Shown: piece after piece, positions 35,612 through 45,498 of the stretch
Layout of the letters: every line of letters begins with the position of its first letter
How positions within the stretch are numbered: position 1 is the first letter of the stretch
Source: Chryseobacterium ginsenosidimutans
Lineage (GTDB): Bacteria > Bacteroidota > Bacteroidia > Flavobacteriales > Weeksellaceae
Length of the DNA stretch: 64,000 bases
Assembly: GCF_030823405.1 (NCBI RefSeq)
Contig: NZ_JAUSXC010000001.1
Span: forward strand, 2,463,001 to 2,527,000
Direction of reading: 5' to 3'
Position numbers and translations under genes: made by a program
Notes under the pieces: generated by a model
Database searches by the model: none
What the model was told of the DNA's origin: nothing
Seen by the model: the letters and a program-made list of their open reading frames with translations, nothing else

Positions 35612-36772
35612 TTAGTCCCGGATCAGCATTTTCTTTGTATCAATACCTTTTCCGTCAACAGTAAGATTGTAAACGTAAGAACCTCCCTGAATTCCAGAGA
35701 TATTGATGCTTCCGTTTCCTTTTTCTTTCAGGTCAATTGTTTTAATTAATTGTCCTGAAATATTATAAACTCCGATAGAAGCCGTTCTGAAGTTGTTTGG
35801 AAGATAATATTTGATTACAGTTTCACCTTTTCCCGGGTTTGGAGCATTTTGATATAATTTTGGCTCATTAGAAACAGAACCCATATCAACGCTCATTTTA
35901 TTTTGTTTTAGTAATTCTTTGAGTTCTTTAATTTCATTTTTAAGCTCATCGATCTGATTTTGAAGATTAGGATCATTTTGATCAGCCTGTCTTGTAATTG
36001 TACTTGTTGCCACCATTACATTTCCGTCATTATCTACAACCAAAGCTCTTCCTGATCCGGTCGGAAGACCTTGGTGACGCACGGTTCCAACGGTATGGAA
36101 ATTGGCTGTCGGTGCATTTGTTCTCACTCCAACTGATTGATCTACAATAAGCATTGTGGAAGTGGGAGACATTCCAAACATAATAGAACGTGGAATACTG
36201 TTTGTTAATTTTACACCGCCTGTTCCTGATCCTATTACAAAAGAACGGTCTCCGGTTGCAGCAAGATCAACTCCGAAACCTCCTGAATAAAAATTAGTTA
36301 AATCAATTCCAACTCCAATTGCAAACTGATTGGCATTTCTGATGATATTTTTCCATCCTAAAGCCACAGATTTCCCGGCATTGTTGAGAACTACATTATC
36401 TTGTCCGGCAACAAAGTTTGCGCCTCCTGATGCAGACAGATTATTAGTCCATCCACTTACCAGTGAGCTTCCTGCATTCGCTCCCAAAACATTTCCGATT
36501 CCTACCACGATACTTCCTTTAGGCTTTGCGATGTTGGTATTGTTATCAGCATCTACGATAAAAGTTCCAAACTCATTAAGAATTGCCTGTCCGGGAACAG
36601 CCGCTGCACCATTTGTTCTTAAATAAAATGGTGTTGCACCTGTAGTTCCTGCGTAGTTTGCTGACGTTGTTCCCGGATTTCCAGTAATTTGCCATTGTGC
36701 GTTAATAATTCCTGTCGAAAGGAGCAATGCAGCAGCGATCAGGTTTTTCGCGTTAAATAGACTTTTTTTCAT
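35612..36772 (-). CDS. T9SS-sorted surface protein with YadA-head-like repeats and coiled coil
   Basis: Starting at ATG 36772 gives MKKSLFNAKNLIAAALLLSTGIINAQ, a good signal peptide; a longer frame from 36826 adds 18 residues and is not needed. Residues about 70-210 contain repeats of 14-16 residues such as GANFVAGQDNVVLNNAGKSVALG and NQFAIGVGIDL, the left-handed beta-roll style of YadA heads. A heptad-rich coiled coil follows (QNQIDELKNEIKELKELLKQN, about 280-300), then a type A sorting domain (LYQNAPNPGKGETVIKYYL...GGSYVYNLTVDGK). The head-stalk order resembles a trimeric adhesin, but a C-terminal T9SS signal replaces the usual beta-barrel anchor. Confidence 0.8.
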   Translation of the reverse strand: MKKSLFNAKNLIAAALLLSTGIINAQWQITGNPGTTSANYAGTTGATPFYLRTNGAAAVPGQAILNEFGTFIVDADNNTNIAKPKGSIVVGIGNVLGANAGSSLVSGWTNNLSASGGANFVAGQDNVVLNNAGKSVALGWKNIIRNANQFAIGVGIDLTNFYSGGFGVDLAATGDRSFVIGSGTGGVKLTNSIPRSIMFGMSPTSTMLIVDQSVGVRTNAPTANFHTVGTVRHQGLPTGSGRALVVDNDGNVMVATSTITRQADQNDPNLQNQIDELKNEIKELKELLKQNKMSVDMGSVSNEPKLYQNAPNPGKGETVIKYYLPNNFRTASIGVYNISGQLIKTIDLKEKGNGSINISGIQGGSYVYNLTVDGKGIDTKKMLIRD

Positions 36773-36899
36773 AATGATAATATTTAATGTTTGATTGTTT
36801 ACCAAATGTATCAAAGCATCAAACACAAGCCTATCATAAGTGATTAACTGTAATTAAGTAATGAGCAGGTGTTAATATTTTTCAATTATATGTGAATTA

Positions 36900-37619
36900 T
36901 TATGCTATTTTTTGCAGAAAATCGTTCTTTCGGCGTATTGAGACATCCAGAACTGAATTGTCTGTCATTATAACCTGCCCACCTTTTCCTTTTATATATT
37001 CTTTCAGATGTTCGAGATTGATCAAATGCTTGTGGTGAATTCTAAAAAAATTATATTCCGAAAGGTTTTTCTCAAAATCATACAACGTTTTCGAGACCAT
37101 TACTTTGCTTTTGTCTAATAAATAAATGAATGTGTAGTTAGAATCTGCCTCACAACGGATAATCTGATCAATATTTACCCTTTTAAACCCTTGAAGAGTA
37201 GGAAGATTGATTTTATTTTGAATAGTATTGTTTAAAATAGAAACCTTACTTTTTTTGAAATTTTCAATTGCTTTATTGACGGTGAGAACAAAATCAAGAT
37301 TTTTTATAGGTTTTAATAAATAATCGGTAATTCCTTTTTTAATGGCTTGAATAGCAGATTTTTCAGAGTCAGTAATAAAAATTATAGTCGACGGACTTTC
37401 CCTGAATTTTGATAATATTTCAACCGCCGTTTCATCTACCAATTGAATGTCCAGAAATAAAAGATCCGGTGAATGTTTGCTGAGGTAATTGGAGGCATAC
37501 TGAATACTGTTGGTCTGAAAATCGATTTCAAATTCAGGGAATTCATTTTTTAGGAGTAGGGAGATAGATTCTCCGTCATCTTGGTCATTAATGATGCAAG
37601 CATGTAATTTATTTTTCAT
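36900..37619 (-). CDS. LytTR-type response regulator, orphan
   Basis: A 239-residue regulator. The receiver domain has acidic residues in IINDQDDGES, a phospho-acceptor Asp in LLFLDIQLVD (about 57) and the conserved Lys in DYLLKPIKN. The C-terminal LytTR DNA-binding domain starts near GFKRVNIDQIIRCEADSNYT and includes FFRIHHKHLINLEHLKEYI and the end VSIRRKNDFL. No histidine kinase gene lies next to it, which is common for this class in Bacteroidetes, where LytS-like kinases are encoded elsewhere. It is transcribed towards the surface protein gene downstream. Confidence 0.93.
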   Translation of the reverse strand: MKNKLHACIINDQDDGESISLLLKNEFPEFEIDFQTNSIQYASNYLSKHSPDLLFLDIQLVDETAVEILSKFRESPSTIIFITDSEKSAIQAIKKGITDYLLKPIKNLDFVLTVNKAIENFKKSKVSILNNTIQNKINLPTLQGFKRVNIDQIIRCEADSNYTFIYLLDKSKVMVSKTLYDFEKNLSEYNFFRIHHKHLINLEHLKEYIKGKGGQVIMTDNSVLDVSIRRKNDFLQKIA

Positions 37620-37866
37620 GGTTTTAGTTTAGTTTTATTGTTGTTAATTTATTTAATCTTGTCTGGTCATTTTTTTGTATTTAAGGGTTAAAAATTAAGT
37701 GTTAACGGAGTTTTACCGGATAAAATATTGAAAAAAACAATGATTTTGTTTTTCACACACTATTGAATAATGTAAATATAGAATTTCGTTAGCAACTATC
37801 CAATACTTTGGGATAAAAATTATAAAAAAATGAATCAAAAAATTCGGTTAATTTTTTTCAAATTCG

Positions 37867-37874
37867 TATTTTTG
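37867..37874 (+). promoter_or_regulatory. -7 box of the parE operon
   Basis: TATTTTTG matches TAnnTTTG exactly and lies 20 nt before the chosen parE ATG (37895). A TTG codon at 37880, in frame with parE, lies at the predicted transcript start and is therefore rejected as the start codon. Confidence 0.55.
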
Positions 37875-37894
37875 TATGTTTGCTGAAATTACGT

Positions 37895-39784
37895 ATGTCA
37901 CAAGAAATAAATCCAATCTATTCCGAAGATAATATCAGAACCCTCGATTGGCAGGAACACATCCGTTTGCGCCCCGGAATGTACATCGGGAAGCTCGGAG
38001 ACGGTTCGTCTGCTGATGATGGTATTTATATTTTGCTTAAAGAAATTCTGGATAACTCGATCGATGAGTTCAGAATGAAATCGGGCAAAAGAATTGAAAT
38101 AAAAGTCGACGACGGTAAGGTTACCATTCGTGATTTTGGCCGTGGGATTCCGCTTGGAAAAGTAGTAGATGCTGTTTCGAAAATGAATACCGGAGGTAAG
38201 TACGACAGTAAAGCCTTCAAAAAATCAGTTGGTCTGAATGGGGTGGGTACAAAAGCCGTAAATGCTCTTTCTGAGTATTTCCGTGTACGATCTTTCCGTG
38301 AAGGAAGGATGAAAATTGCCGAATTTTGCCGCGGGCTGATTACTGAAGACCATCAGGAAAAAGATACTTCAGACAGAAACGGAACCGAAATTTCTTTTGT
38401 TCCGGATGCCGATATTTTTCTTCATTTTAAATATAGAAAAGAATATATCGAAAGAATGCTCCGTAATTATTCTTACCTGAATCCAGGGTTGAAAATTCTT
38501 TTTAACGGTGAAACCTTCTTTTCTGAAAACGGTCTTAAAGATTTACTGGATGAAGAACTGGAAAATGAAACATTATATCCTATCATTCATCTCAAGGATA
38601 ATGATATTGAAGTCGCCATTACGCACACAGATAAATCTCAGACGGAAACGTATTTCTCATTTGTCAACGGACAGAATACAACGCAGGGAGGAACACATCT
38701 TAATGCCTTTCGTGAAGCATATGTGAAGACGATCCGGGAGTTTTTTAATAAAACGTTTGATGCATCAGACGTAAGAAAGTCGATTGTTGCAGCAATATCA
38801 ATTAATGTTGAAGAGCCTGTTTTTGAATCTCAGACAAAAACAAAACTGGGTTCCAATGATATGGGACCGAACGGACCAACGGTAAGAACTTTTATAATTG
38901 ATTTCTTAAAAAATAAATTAGATAATTTCTTACACCAAAATCCGGAAATTGCAGAAGCAATTCAAAGAAAAATATTGATCTCCGAAAGAGAAAGAAAAGA
39001 ACTTTCCGGAATCCAGAAGCTTGCAAGAGAAAGAGCCAAAAAAGTATCTCTTCACAACAAGAAGCTTCGTGACTGCAGACAACATTACAACGATCAGAAA
39101 AATGAAAGAAAAGGTGAAACCCAGATTTTCATTACCGAGGGAGATTCTGCATCCGGATCGATCACAAAATCCAGAGATGTAGAAACTCAGGCTGTATTTT
39201 CTTTGAAGGGTAAGCCATTGAATTGCTATGGTTTAACAAAAAAAGTCGTTTACGAAAATGAAGAATTTAATCTTCTTCAGGCTGCACTGAATATTGAAGA
39301 AAGTTTAGAAGATCTAAGGTACAATCAGGTAATTATCGCAACAGATGCCGATGTTGACGGAATGCACATTCGTCTGTTGATGATTACGTTCTTTTTGCAG
39401 TTTTTCCCTGATTTAATTAAGAATAATCACCTTTATATTCTTCAGACGCCTTTATTCAGGGTAAGGAATAAAAAAGAAACAAGATATTGCTATTCGGAAG
39501 CAGAAAGGGTTAAAGCTTTGAATGAATTGGGCAAAAATCCTGAAATCACACGATTCAAGGGATTAGGTGAGATTTCTCCTGATGAATTCAAACATTTTAT
39601 CGGGAAAGATATTCGTCTAGAACCGGTAGTTTTAGGGAAAGATCAAACGATCGATCAGTTATTAGAATTTTATATGGGTAAAAATACTCCGGACAGACAG
39701 ACTTTTATTCTTGAAAATCTCGTGGTAGAAGATCCGGACATCAATAAAAAAGAAATATTAAGTGAAATTCTAGATGAAATTTAA
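37895..39784 (+). CDS. parE: DNA topoisomerase IV subunit B
   Basis: A 629-residue ATPase subunit of the type IIA enzyme that separates replicated chromosomes. The GHKL ATP site shows [21 protein letters not shown] and NTGGKYD...[14 protein letters not shown]. The TOPRIM domain has [10 protein letters not shown] (about 425-434) and [16 protein letters not shown] (about 480-495), and the C-terminus shows [14 protein letters not shown]. The N-terminus ([16 protein letters not shown]) is normal. parC follows after one small gene on the same strand, supporting ParE over GyrB. Confidence 0.95.
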   Translation: MSQEINPIYSEDNIRTLDWQEHIRLRPGMYIGKLGDGSSADDGIYILLKEILDNSIDEFRMKSGKRIEIKVDDGKVTIRDFGRGIPLGKVVDAVSKMNTGGKYDSKAFKKSVGLNGVGTKAVNALSEYFRVRSFREGRMKIAEFCRGLITEDHQEKDTSDRNGTEISFVPDADIFLHFKYRKEYIERMLRNYSYLNPGLKILFNGETFFSENGLKDLLDEELENETLYPIIHLKDNDIEVAITHTDKSQTETYFSFVNGQNTTQGGTHLNAFREAYVKTIREFFNKTFDASDVRKSIVAAISINVEEPVFESQTKTKLGSNDMGPNGPTVRTFIIDFLKNKLDNFLHQNPEIAEAIQRKILISERERKELSGIQKLARERAKKVSLHNKKLRDCRQHYNDQKNERKGETQIFITEGDSASGSITKSRDVETQAVFSLKGKPLNCYGLTKKVVYENEEFNLLQAALNIEESLEDLRYNQVIIATDADVDGMHIRLLMITFFLQFFPDLIKNNHLYILQTPLFRVRNKKETRYCYSEAERVKALNELGKNPEITRFKGLGEISPDEFKHFIGKDIRLEPVVLGKDQTIDQLLEFYMGKNTPDRQTFILENLVVEDPDINKKEILSEILDEI

Positions 39785-39829
39785 TTGATAATAGTTTAGA
39801 ATACGCAAAACCATCAACAAACTAAATAA

Positions 39830-40306
39830 ATGAGACTTAGTAACCGTAATAAAACATCGGTTTATAGCTTCTTAACTACACTACTTTTCATGTTTTCAAT
39901 ATGTGGAGTAGGTGCTTATATATTAGAAGAATTTAAATTTAATGTTTTAGGAAGAGAAAGCCTCCTTTTAGTTGCTATTCCACTTATTTTAGTGGTATTA
40001 AATTATCTTAAAGGAAGGCATATTTTTGAATATGACAGTGACGGGGAAGCATTGCATTTCAGAAACAGGAATATCATTCCATTTTTGGCCAGACCATTAA
40101 GTGATGAATTTCCAAAATACAAACTGTTGAAATTTGAGATAATAGATATCTTCTTTATAAAGAGACTTTATGTAACAATCTCAAGTAAAAACAGTGGTTC
40201 GACAATTTTAAAATATGAAATTTCGTATTTAACAAGAAAAGAAGTTAATGATTTAAAATTCTCCTTAAATAAAGTGGTTAAGGCCAATAACGAGAAAAAG
40301 AGTTAA
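39830..40306 (+). CDS. Small membrane protein between parE and parC
   Basis: A 158-residue protein with two N-terminal membrane helices (VYSFLTTLLFMFSICGVGAYIL; LLLVAIPLILVVLNYL) and a basic, soluble C-terminal half of about 95 residues (HIFEYDSDGEALHFRNRN ... KRLYVTISSKNSGSTILKYEISYL) that looks like a small PH-type beta domain. I do not recognise the family. It starts 45 nt after parE and ends 8 nt before parC, so it is probably in the same message. No functional link to topoisomerase IV is known to me. Confidence 0.75.
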   Translation: MRLSNRNKTSVYSFLTTLLFMFSICGVGAYILEEFKFNVLGRESLLLVAIPLILVVLNYLKGRHIFEYDSDGEALHFRNRNIIPFLARPLSDEFPKYKLLKFEIIDIFFIKRLYVTISSKNSGSTILKYEISYLTRKEVNDLKFSLNKVVKANNEKKS

Positions 40307-40313
40307 TATATAA

Positions 40314-42905
40314 ATGATGACAGAAGAATACTCGCATAATGATGGTGAGAGCTTAAAAAAAGTTTCCGGGCTTTATAAAGACTGGTTCTTGGATTATGCT
40401 TCTTATGTAATTTTAGACAGGGCGATTCCCTCGGTTTACGATGGTTTTAAGCCTGTTCAGAGAAGAATCATGCATTCCATGCGGGAGCTGGAAGACGGAC
40501 GTTATAACAAAGTTGCCAATATTGTAGGAAACACCATGAAGTATCATCCTCACGGTGATGCTTCCATTACCGATGCAATGGTCGGGATCGGGCAGAGAGA
40601 GCTTCTAATAGATACTCAGGGAAACTGGGGGAACATTTATACTGGTGATTCTGCTGCCGCAGCAAGATATATTGAAGCCAGACTGACACCTTTTGCTTTG
40701 GAAGTTGTTTTTAATCCCAAAACTACAGAATGGGCAAAATCTTATGATGGCAGAAATAACGAACCGATTGATTTACCCGTAAAATTCCCGTTGCTTTTGG
40801 CTCAGGGAGTTGAAGGGATCGGGGTTGGTCTTTCTACAAAGATTCTTCCGCACAATTTTAATGAACTGATCAATGCTTCCGTTGCTCATCTTAAAGGCAA
40901 AAAGTTTGAGGTTTTCCCGGATTTTTTAACAGCCGGCTATTTGGATGTTTCAGAATACAATGATGGTCACAGAGGAGGGAAGGTAAGAGCCAGAGCAAGA
41001 ATAATGCAGGTCGACAAACATACTTTGATGATCACGGAATTGCCTTTTTCTAAAAACACAGGCGATCTTATTGATTCTATCTTAAAAGCCAATGAAAAAG
41101 GTAAAATCAAGATCAAAAAAATTGAAGACAATACATCAGATAAAGTAGAAATTTTAATTCATCTTCATAATGATGTTTCGCCTGATAAGACAATTGATGC
41201 ATTATATGCGTTTACCGACTGTCAGGTTACAATTTCTCCCAATGCCTGTGTAATTGTTGGTGATAAACCAATGTTCCTGAATGTTTCCGAGATTTTGAGA
41301 ATGAATACCGATCATACGGTTTCTCTGCTTAAAAAAGAACTGGAAATCGAACTTCACGAGTTGCAGGAAAGCTGGCATTTTTCTTCTCTGGAAAGAATTT
41401 TTATTGAAAACAGAATTTATCATGATATTGAAGAGGTTGAAACTTGGGAAGATGTTATCAAAACAATTGATGAAGGATTAAAACCCCATACGAAGCATCT
41501 TTTAAGAGCTGTAACGGAGGAAGATATTTTAAAGTTAACGGAGATCAGGATCAAGAGAATTTCAAGGTTTGATTTAGATAAATTTAAAGAAAATATAGCC
41601 TCACTCGAAGGTAAAATCGAGCAGGTAAAGCATTATCTGGAAAACCTTATTCAGTATGCGATTGATTATTATTTAAATATTCAGAAAAAGTACGGAAAAG
41701 ATAAACAGAGAAAAACTGAACTTAGAATTTTTGATACGATCGATGCTACGAAAGTTGCTGTTGCAAATGAAAAATTCTATGCCAACTTTGAAGAAGGCTT
41801 CATCGGAACTTCTTTGAAAAAAGATCAATATCTATTTGACTGTTCGGATATTGACGATATTATTACTTTCAGGAAAGACGGAAATATGAAAGTGGTGAAA
41901 GTTGAAGCTAAAACTTTCATCGGTAAAGATATCTTGCATGTCGCAATTTTCAAGAAAAACGATAAGAGAACAGTGTATAACATGATCTATCGTGAAGGCA
42001 GAGACGGGCCATATTATATGAAGCGTTTCTCCGTAACGGGGGTTACAAGAAATACGGATTATCCTTTGGCTTCGGATAAAAAAGGATCTGAAATGCTTTA
42101 TTTTTCTGCAAATCCAAATGGGGAAGCAGAAACGGTAAGTGTTCTTCTAAAACCGAATCCAAGAATCAGAAAGAATAAAATGGACATCGATTTTTCCGAA
42201 TTGGCAATTAAAGGCCGTGATTCTAAGGGGAATTTAGTTACAAAATATTCGATTAAAAAAGTAGACCTCAAAGAAGAGGGAGTTTCAACTTTGGCACCGA
42301 GAAAAATCTGGTTTGATGATACCGTAAGAAGGCTGAACGCAGATGCAAGAGGAACTTTACTTGGAAGTTTTAAAGGAGATGATAAAATATTGACAATCAA
42401 TACTAATGGAGATGCTAAATTAATATCTTTCGACCTTGGAAACCGTTTTGATGATGAATATTTAGTCCTTGAAAAATGGAGACCAAATCAGCCGGTAACA
42501 TGTATTTATTATGATGGTGAAAAAGATATCTACTTCATTAAGAGGTTTTTATTCGAAAATACACCTAATATACAGACTTTCATGCCATCGGAAAATCCAA
42601 AATCATTTATAGAAAATGTTGTTGTTTCGAATGGTGCAACTGCCGAGATCATTTTTGCGAAAGATAAAGGCAAAGACCGTGACCCTGAAACCATAAATAT
42701 TGACGAATTTATTACAGTAAAAGGAATAAAAGCGATAGGAAATCAGTTCACCAAATTCAAGGTAAAGTCAATTAATGTTACTGTTCCGGAACCTGAGGAA
42801 GAGGAACCTGAAGTATATGAAGAGCCCGAACGTACAGAGGGAGATGATGATGGTGGTATGATAGGAGATTTATTCCAGAGTAATGATGAGAATACTGATG
42901 CATAA
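40314..42905 (+). CDS. parC: DNA topoisomerase IV subunit A
   Basis: An 863-residue subunit that cuts and rejoins DNA. The winged-helix region has YVILDRAIPSVYDGFKPVQRRI and YHPHGDASITDAM; the catalytic Tyr is in AAARYIEARLT (residue 119 from this start). The tower, coiled coil (ENIASLEGKIEQVKHYLENL) and C-terminal beta-pinwheel blades follow. The last 40 residues are very acidic (EEEEPEVYEEPERTEGDDDGG), as in many Bacteroidetes topoisomerases. A second ATG directly follows the first (MMTEEYS), so the start may be 3 nt later. It ends 16 nt before a lipoprotein gene. Confidence 0.95.
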   Translation: MMTEEYSHNDGESLKKVSGLYKDWFLDYASYVILDRAIPSVYDGFKPVQRRIMHSMRELEDGRYNKVANIVGNTMKYHPHGDASITDAMVGIGQRELLIDTQGNWGNIYTGDSAAAARYIEARLTPFALEVVFNPKTTEWAKSYDGRNNEPIDLPVKFPLLLAQGVEGIGVGLSTKILPHNFNELINASVAHLKGKKFEVFPDFLTAGYLDVSEYNDGHRGGKVRARARIMQVDKHTLMITELPFSKNTGDLIDSILKANEKGKIKIKKIEDNTSDKVEILIHLHNDVSPDKTIDALYAFTDCQVTISPNACVIVGDKPMFLNVSEILRMNTDHTVSLLKKELEIELHELQESWHFSSLERIFIENRIYHDIEEVETWEDVIKTIDEGLKPHTKHLLRAVTEEDILKLTEIRIKRISRFDLDKFKENIASLEGKIEQVKHYLENLIQYAIDYYLNIQKKYGKDKQRKTELRIFDTIDATKVAVANEKFYANFEEGFIGTSLKKDQYLFDCSDIDDIITFRKDGNMKVVKVEAKTFIGKDILHVAIFKKNDKRTVYNMIYREGRDGPYYMKRFSVTGVTRNTDYPLASDKKGSEMLYFSANPNGEAETVSVLLKPNPRIRKNKMDIDFSELAIKGRDSKGNLVTKYSIKKVDLKEEGVSTLAPRKIWFDDTVRRLNADARGTLLGSFKGDDKILTINTNGDAKLISFDLGNRFDDEYLVLEKWRPNQPVTCIYYDGEKDIYFIKRFLFENTPNIQTFMPSENPKSFIENVVVSNGATAEIIFAKDKGKDRDPETINIDEFITVKGIKAIGNQFTKFKVKSINVTVPEPEEEEPEVYEEPERTEGDDDGGMIGDLFQSNDENTDA

Positions 42906-42921
42906 ATAAAATAAACACAAA

Positions 42922-43488
42922 TTGAAAAGAATATTATTTCCTGTTATTGTAGTTTCCGTAATAAGTTTTTCCTGTAAAAAGAAAGAGCTTAAAAAGGAGA
43001 CAACCATAGTTTCAGCCAACATAACGGCTGATTCTATTAAAATACCTCAGACTGAAGAGCTACCTGTTGATTCCGAAAGTATGAAATCTGATTTAGATTA
43101 TGAACAAGTTAATGAAAAGGATTTCGGAAAATGGAAAGGAGAATATTTTTTAGATTATATCGATTATGCAGGAGAAAATGATGGTACAAAACTTAAAGCA
43201 AAATTGATTCTCGATTCTTCTGAAGACGGACATTTCTATCTTTGGTATGAAAAACCGAATGATACCGTAAAGGAAGGAATGCATCATGTTTACGGAAGTT
43301 TTGGAAAGATAGGTGATGAAAATAATGCAATTAAATTTCTGCCTGAGATTATTTCTGAAGGAGAAGATACAGGAATTGATTTGGACTACTTTTTGTATAG
43401 CAAAGACGGTAAATTTTACATCAAAAGCGGAATGATTCCCTCTGAAAATGGAGATTCTAAAGAACTTCCCATTAAAAAAAATAAATAA
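42922..43488 (+). CDS. Lipoprotein, TTG start
   Basis: A 188-residue protein whose only sensible start is TTG at 42922, giving the lipoprotein signal (M)KRILFPVIVVSVISFSCKKKE with the lipid Cys at about residue 18. The mature part (DFGKWKGEYFLDYIDYAGEN, AKLILDSSEDGHFYLWYEKP, MHHVYGSFGKIGDENNAIKFLPE) reads as a small beta barrel, of unknown function. It is 16 nt after parC and 4 nt before the rhomboid gene, so it is likely the fourth gene of the parE operon. No closer assignment is possible. Confidence 0.75.
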   Translation: MKRILFPVIVVSVISFSCKKKELKKETTIVSANITADSIKIPQTEELPVDSESMKSDLDYEQVNEKDFGKWKGEYFLDYIDYAGENDGTKLKAKLILDSSEDGHFYLWYEKPNDTVKEGMHHVYGSFGKIGDENNAIKFLPEIISEGEDTGIDLDYFLYSKDGKFYIKSGMIPSENGDSKELPIKKNK

Positions 43489-43492
43489 AATT

Positions 43493-44134
43493 ATGAATCC
43501 AATTGTTTTAATTATAATTGCTATTACTTGTGTTACCAGTTATATGGGGTTAAACAACGTAGCAATTTTCGAGAAATATAAATTTAGTGTAAGTGCTATT
43601 AATAGTAAGAAAGAATATTTCAGATTAATTAGTTCTGCATTTCTTCATGCTGATTTTATGCATTTATTTTTCAACATGCTTTCTTTATACTTATTTCAAG
43701 GAGCTATAATGGCTTTCTTTGGGAATGTAGGATTCTTAATTATTTATTTTGGATCACTAATCCTAGGGAATTTATTTAGCTTATTAATTTATAAGAATCA
43801 ACCTTGGTATTCTGCCATTGGAGCTTCAGGTGCGGTTTCTGGGATTATTTTTGCTTCAATAGCTATGGCACCAAATGAGATCAGTGTAAATTTTTTACCA
43901 GGATGGTTATTTGGTACACTATATTTTGGATATTCAGTTTATATGATGTTAAATCCAAAACAATGGGATAATTTAGGGCATTCTGCACATTTGGGCGGAG
44001 CTTTTTTCGGATTGGTTTATTCGATTGTAATGCATCCTCAGTTGGCGCTCAGTAATATCTTATTTTTAGGTATCATGTCTTTACCATTGATTTATTTGAG
44101 TTATGAAATTTTTGTAAGGAAAAGAATAGGGTAA
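43493..44134 (+). CDS. Rhomboid family intramembrane serine protease
   Basis: A 213-residue protein with six predicted membrane helices. ATG 43493, four bases after the preceding stop, gives MNPIVLIIIAITCVTSYMGLNN; a longer overlapping frame is not needed. The catalytic Ser is in GASGAVSGIIFA (Ser 112) and the catalytic His in HSAHLGGAFFG (His 166). HADFMHLFFNMLSLYLF on helix 2 carries the usual His/Asn set. Rhomboids cleave transmembrane segments of other proteins; the substrate is unknown. It closes the parE-parC operon and ends before a strong terminator. Confidence 0.92.
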   Translation: MNPIVLIIIAITCVTSYMGLNNVAIFEKYKFSVSAINSKKEYFRLISSAFLHADFMHLFFNMLSLYLFQGAIMAFFGNVGFLIIYFGSLILGNLFSLLIYKNQPWYSAIGASGAVSGIIFASIAMAPNEISVNFLPGWLFGTLYFGYSVYMMLNPKQWDNLGHSAHLGGAFFGLVYSIVMHPQLALSNILFLGIMSLPLIYLSYEIFVRKRIG

Positions 44135-44161
44135 AAACTATCTTTAAATAAAATATTAAAG

Positions 44162-44206
44162 CCAATGAATTTAGTTATGTAACTCTAAATTCATTGGTTT
44201 TTTTTA
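44162..44206 (+). terminator. Terminator after the rhomboid gene
   Basis: CCAATGAATTTAG (44162-44174) and CTAAATTCATTGG (44185-44197) pair perfectly over 13 bp, followed by eight T. Confidence 0.92.
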
Positions 44207-44282
44207 TTACCTTATGAAAACTAATAATAGCCAATATTAGTTTTGAAAACCAATAAGAAAGGTTATAGTTGAATTAATAACG

Positions 44283-44642
44283 TTACTTCGAAAGCCTGTT
44301 CAGAGCTTCTGTTAAGGTTTCAACAAAGTTAATATGTCGTGTTTTATTACTTTCAAAAATAAAATCTTTGATACTTTTACTTTCGTATTTACTGAAATCT
44401 CCTATAATAGCCAGTCTTACGCGGTAATTTGAAAATTTTTGAAGAATTTCACCTGCAATTTTTGTTTTTAAATCAAAGAATTCGGATGTGATATTTTCTT
44501 CGTAGATGATAATTTTGTCAAAATCCTGATAATACATATTTCCTAATAAATCTAATCCGTCCTGAGCAGATATAATAATCATTTCGTTAGAAATTATTTC
44601 TGCTATTTTGATGCTGTTGATTTCGTGTTTTTTAATCTCCAT
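44283..44642 (-). CDS. DUF4180 domain protein
   Basis: Starting at ATG 44642, four bases after the prmC stop, the product is 119 residues: MEIKKHEINSIKIAEIISNEMIIISAQDGLDLLGNMYYQDFDK, then EENITSEFFDLKTKIAGEILQKFSNYRVRLAIIGDF, both typical of DUF4180. An 11-codon longer version would overlap prmC and is less likely. The fold is a small alpha/beta domain of the STAS-like kind; its role is unknown, though relatives are linked to stress or regulator genes. It is the last gene of the minus-strand run that begins with the CPBP gene. Confidence 0.85.
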   Translation of the reverse strand: MEIKKHEINSIKIAEIISNEMIIISAQDGLDLLGNMYYQDFDKIIIYEENITSEFFDLKTKIAGEILQKFSNYRVRLAIIGDFSKYESKSIKDFIFESNKTRHINFVETLTEALNRLSK

Positions 44643-44646
44643 TTTT

Positions 44647-45498
44647 CTATTTTTTTCCAAAAATAAATCGGTCATTATCAGATAAGTCTTTTATTAAAAG
44701 AGCTTCTGAAAAATCATTAACATATAATTCTAATGTTTCAGTACCCAATTTTTGGTTAATTTCTAAAAACAGCAATCCATTATTATTCAGATACTTTCTA
44801 GAATCTTCAGCAATTTTTCTGTAGAAAATCAAAGCGTCGGAAGTAGGAGAGAATAGCGCCATTTTCGGTTCAAATTCTTTCACGGAATCAGCAATTTCAT
44901 CTTCTTCTTCAATCCCGATATAAGGCGGATTTGAAATCATAATATCAAAGTTTTGATTCAAATCAAAATCAAGATAATCTGCATGAATAAAATTAATTTC
45001 AAGCTTATGAAAATCTGCATTTTTTTTGGCGACTTCTAAAGCTTTTTCAGAAAAATCAATCGAAGTAACTTCAGCTTCAGGAAAATGTTTCTTTAAAATC
45101 AAGGAAATTATTCCGCTTCCGGTACCAATGTCAAGAATTTTTAATTTATCAATGGTAAATTCTAAATTTTTAATTTTTTTAATCGCCATTTCCAGCAATT
45201 CCTCCGTTTCAGGGCGAGGAATCAACACATTTTCATTGACGAAAAAAGTCATTCCGTAGAATTCTGTTTCGCCTAAAATCTGTTGATAGGGTTTGTTGGC
45301 TTTTAATTCTGAAATTACTTTTAAAAGCTTATTCTCATCATCAGTAAGCAATTCCTGACCCGAAAATCTTCTTTGATGGAAAGCATCAAAACCTACAATT
45401 TTTTCGACAAAAACAGATGATAAAAAAATACTTTCCGAATCTGTATATAACTCGGAAAGCTCTGTTTTAAAGTATGTTTTAAATTCTGTGATCGTCAT
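44647..45498 (-). CDS. prmC: Release factor glutamine methyltransferase
   Basis: A 283-residue SAM-dependent enzyme that methylates the Gln of the GGQ motif in release factors 1 and 2. The N-terminal helical domain (residues 1-80) includes YQQILGETEFYGMTF; SAM motif I is ILDIGTGSGIISLIL (about 122-136) and the catalytic NPPYIG is near residue 190. Its start touches the yaaA stop with no gap. Length and motifs are normal. Confidence 0.96.
   Translation of the reverse strand: MTITEFKTYFKTELSELYTDSESIFLSSVFVEKIVGFDAFHQRRFSGQELLTDDENKLLKVISELKANKPYQQILGETEFYGMTFFVNENVLIPRPETEELLEMAIKKIKNLEFTIDKLKILDIGTGSGIISLILKKHFPEAEVTSIDFSEKALEVAKKNADFHKLEINFIHADYLDFDLNQNFDIMISNPPYIGIEEEDEIADSVKEFEPKMALFSPTSDALIFYRKIAEDSRKYLNNNGLLFLEINQKLGTETLELYVNDFSEALLIKDLSDNDRFIFGKK

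Noticed and set aside
37880..37894. TTG at 37880 as the start of parE
   Set aside because: It lies at the predicted transcript start; the ATG at 37895 gives the usual N-terminus.
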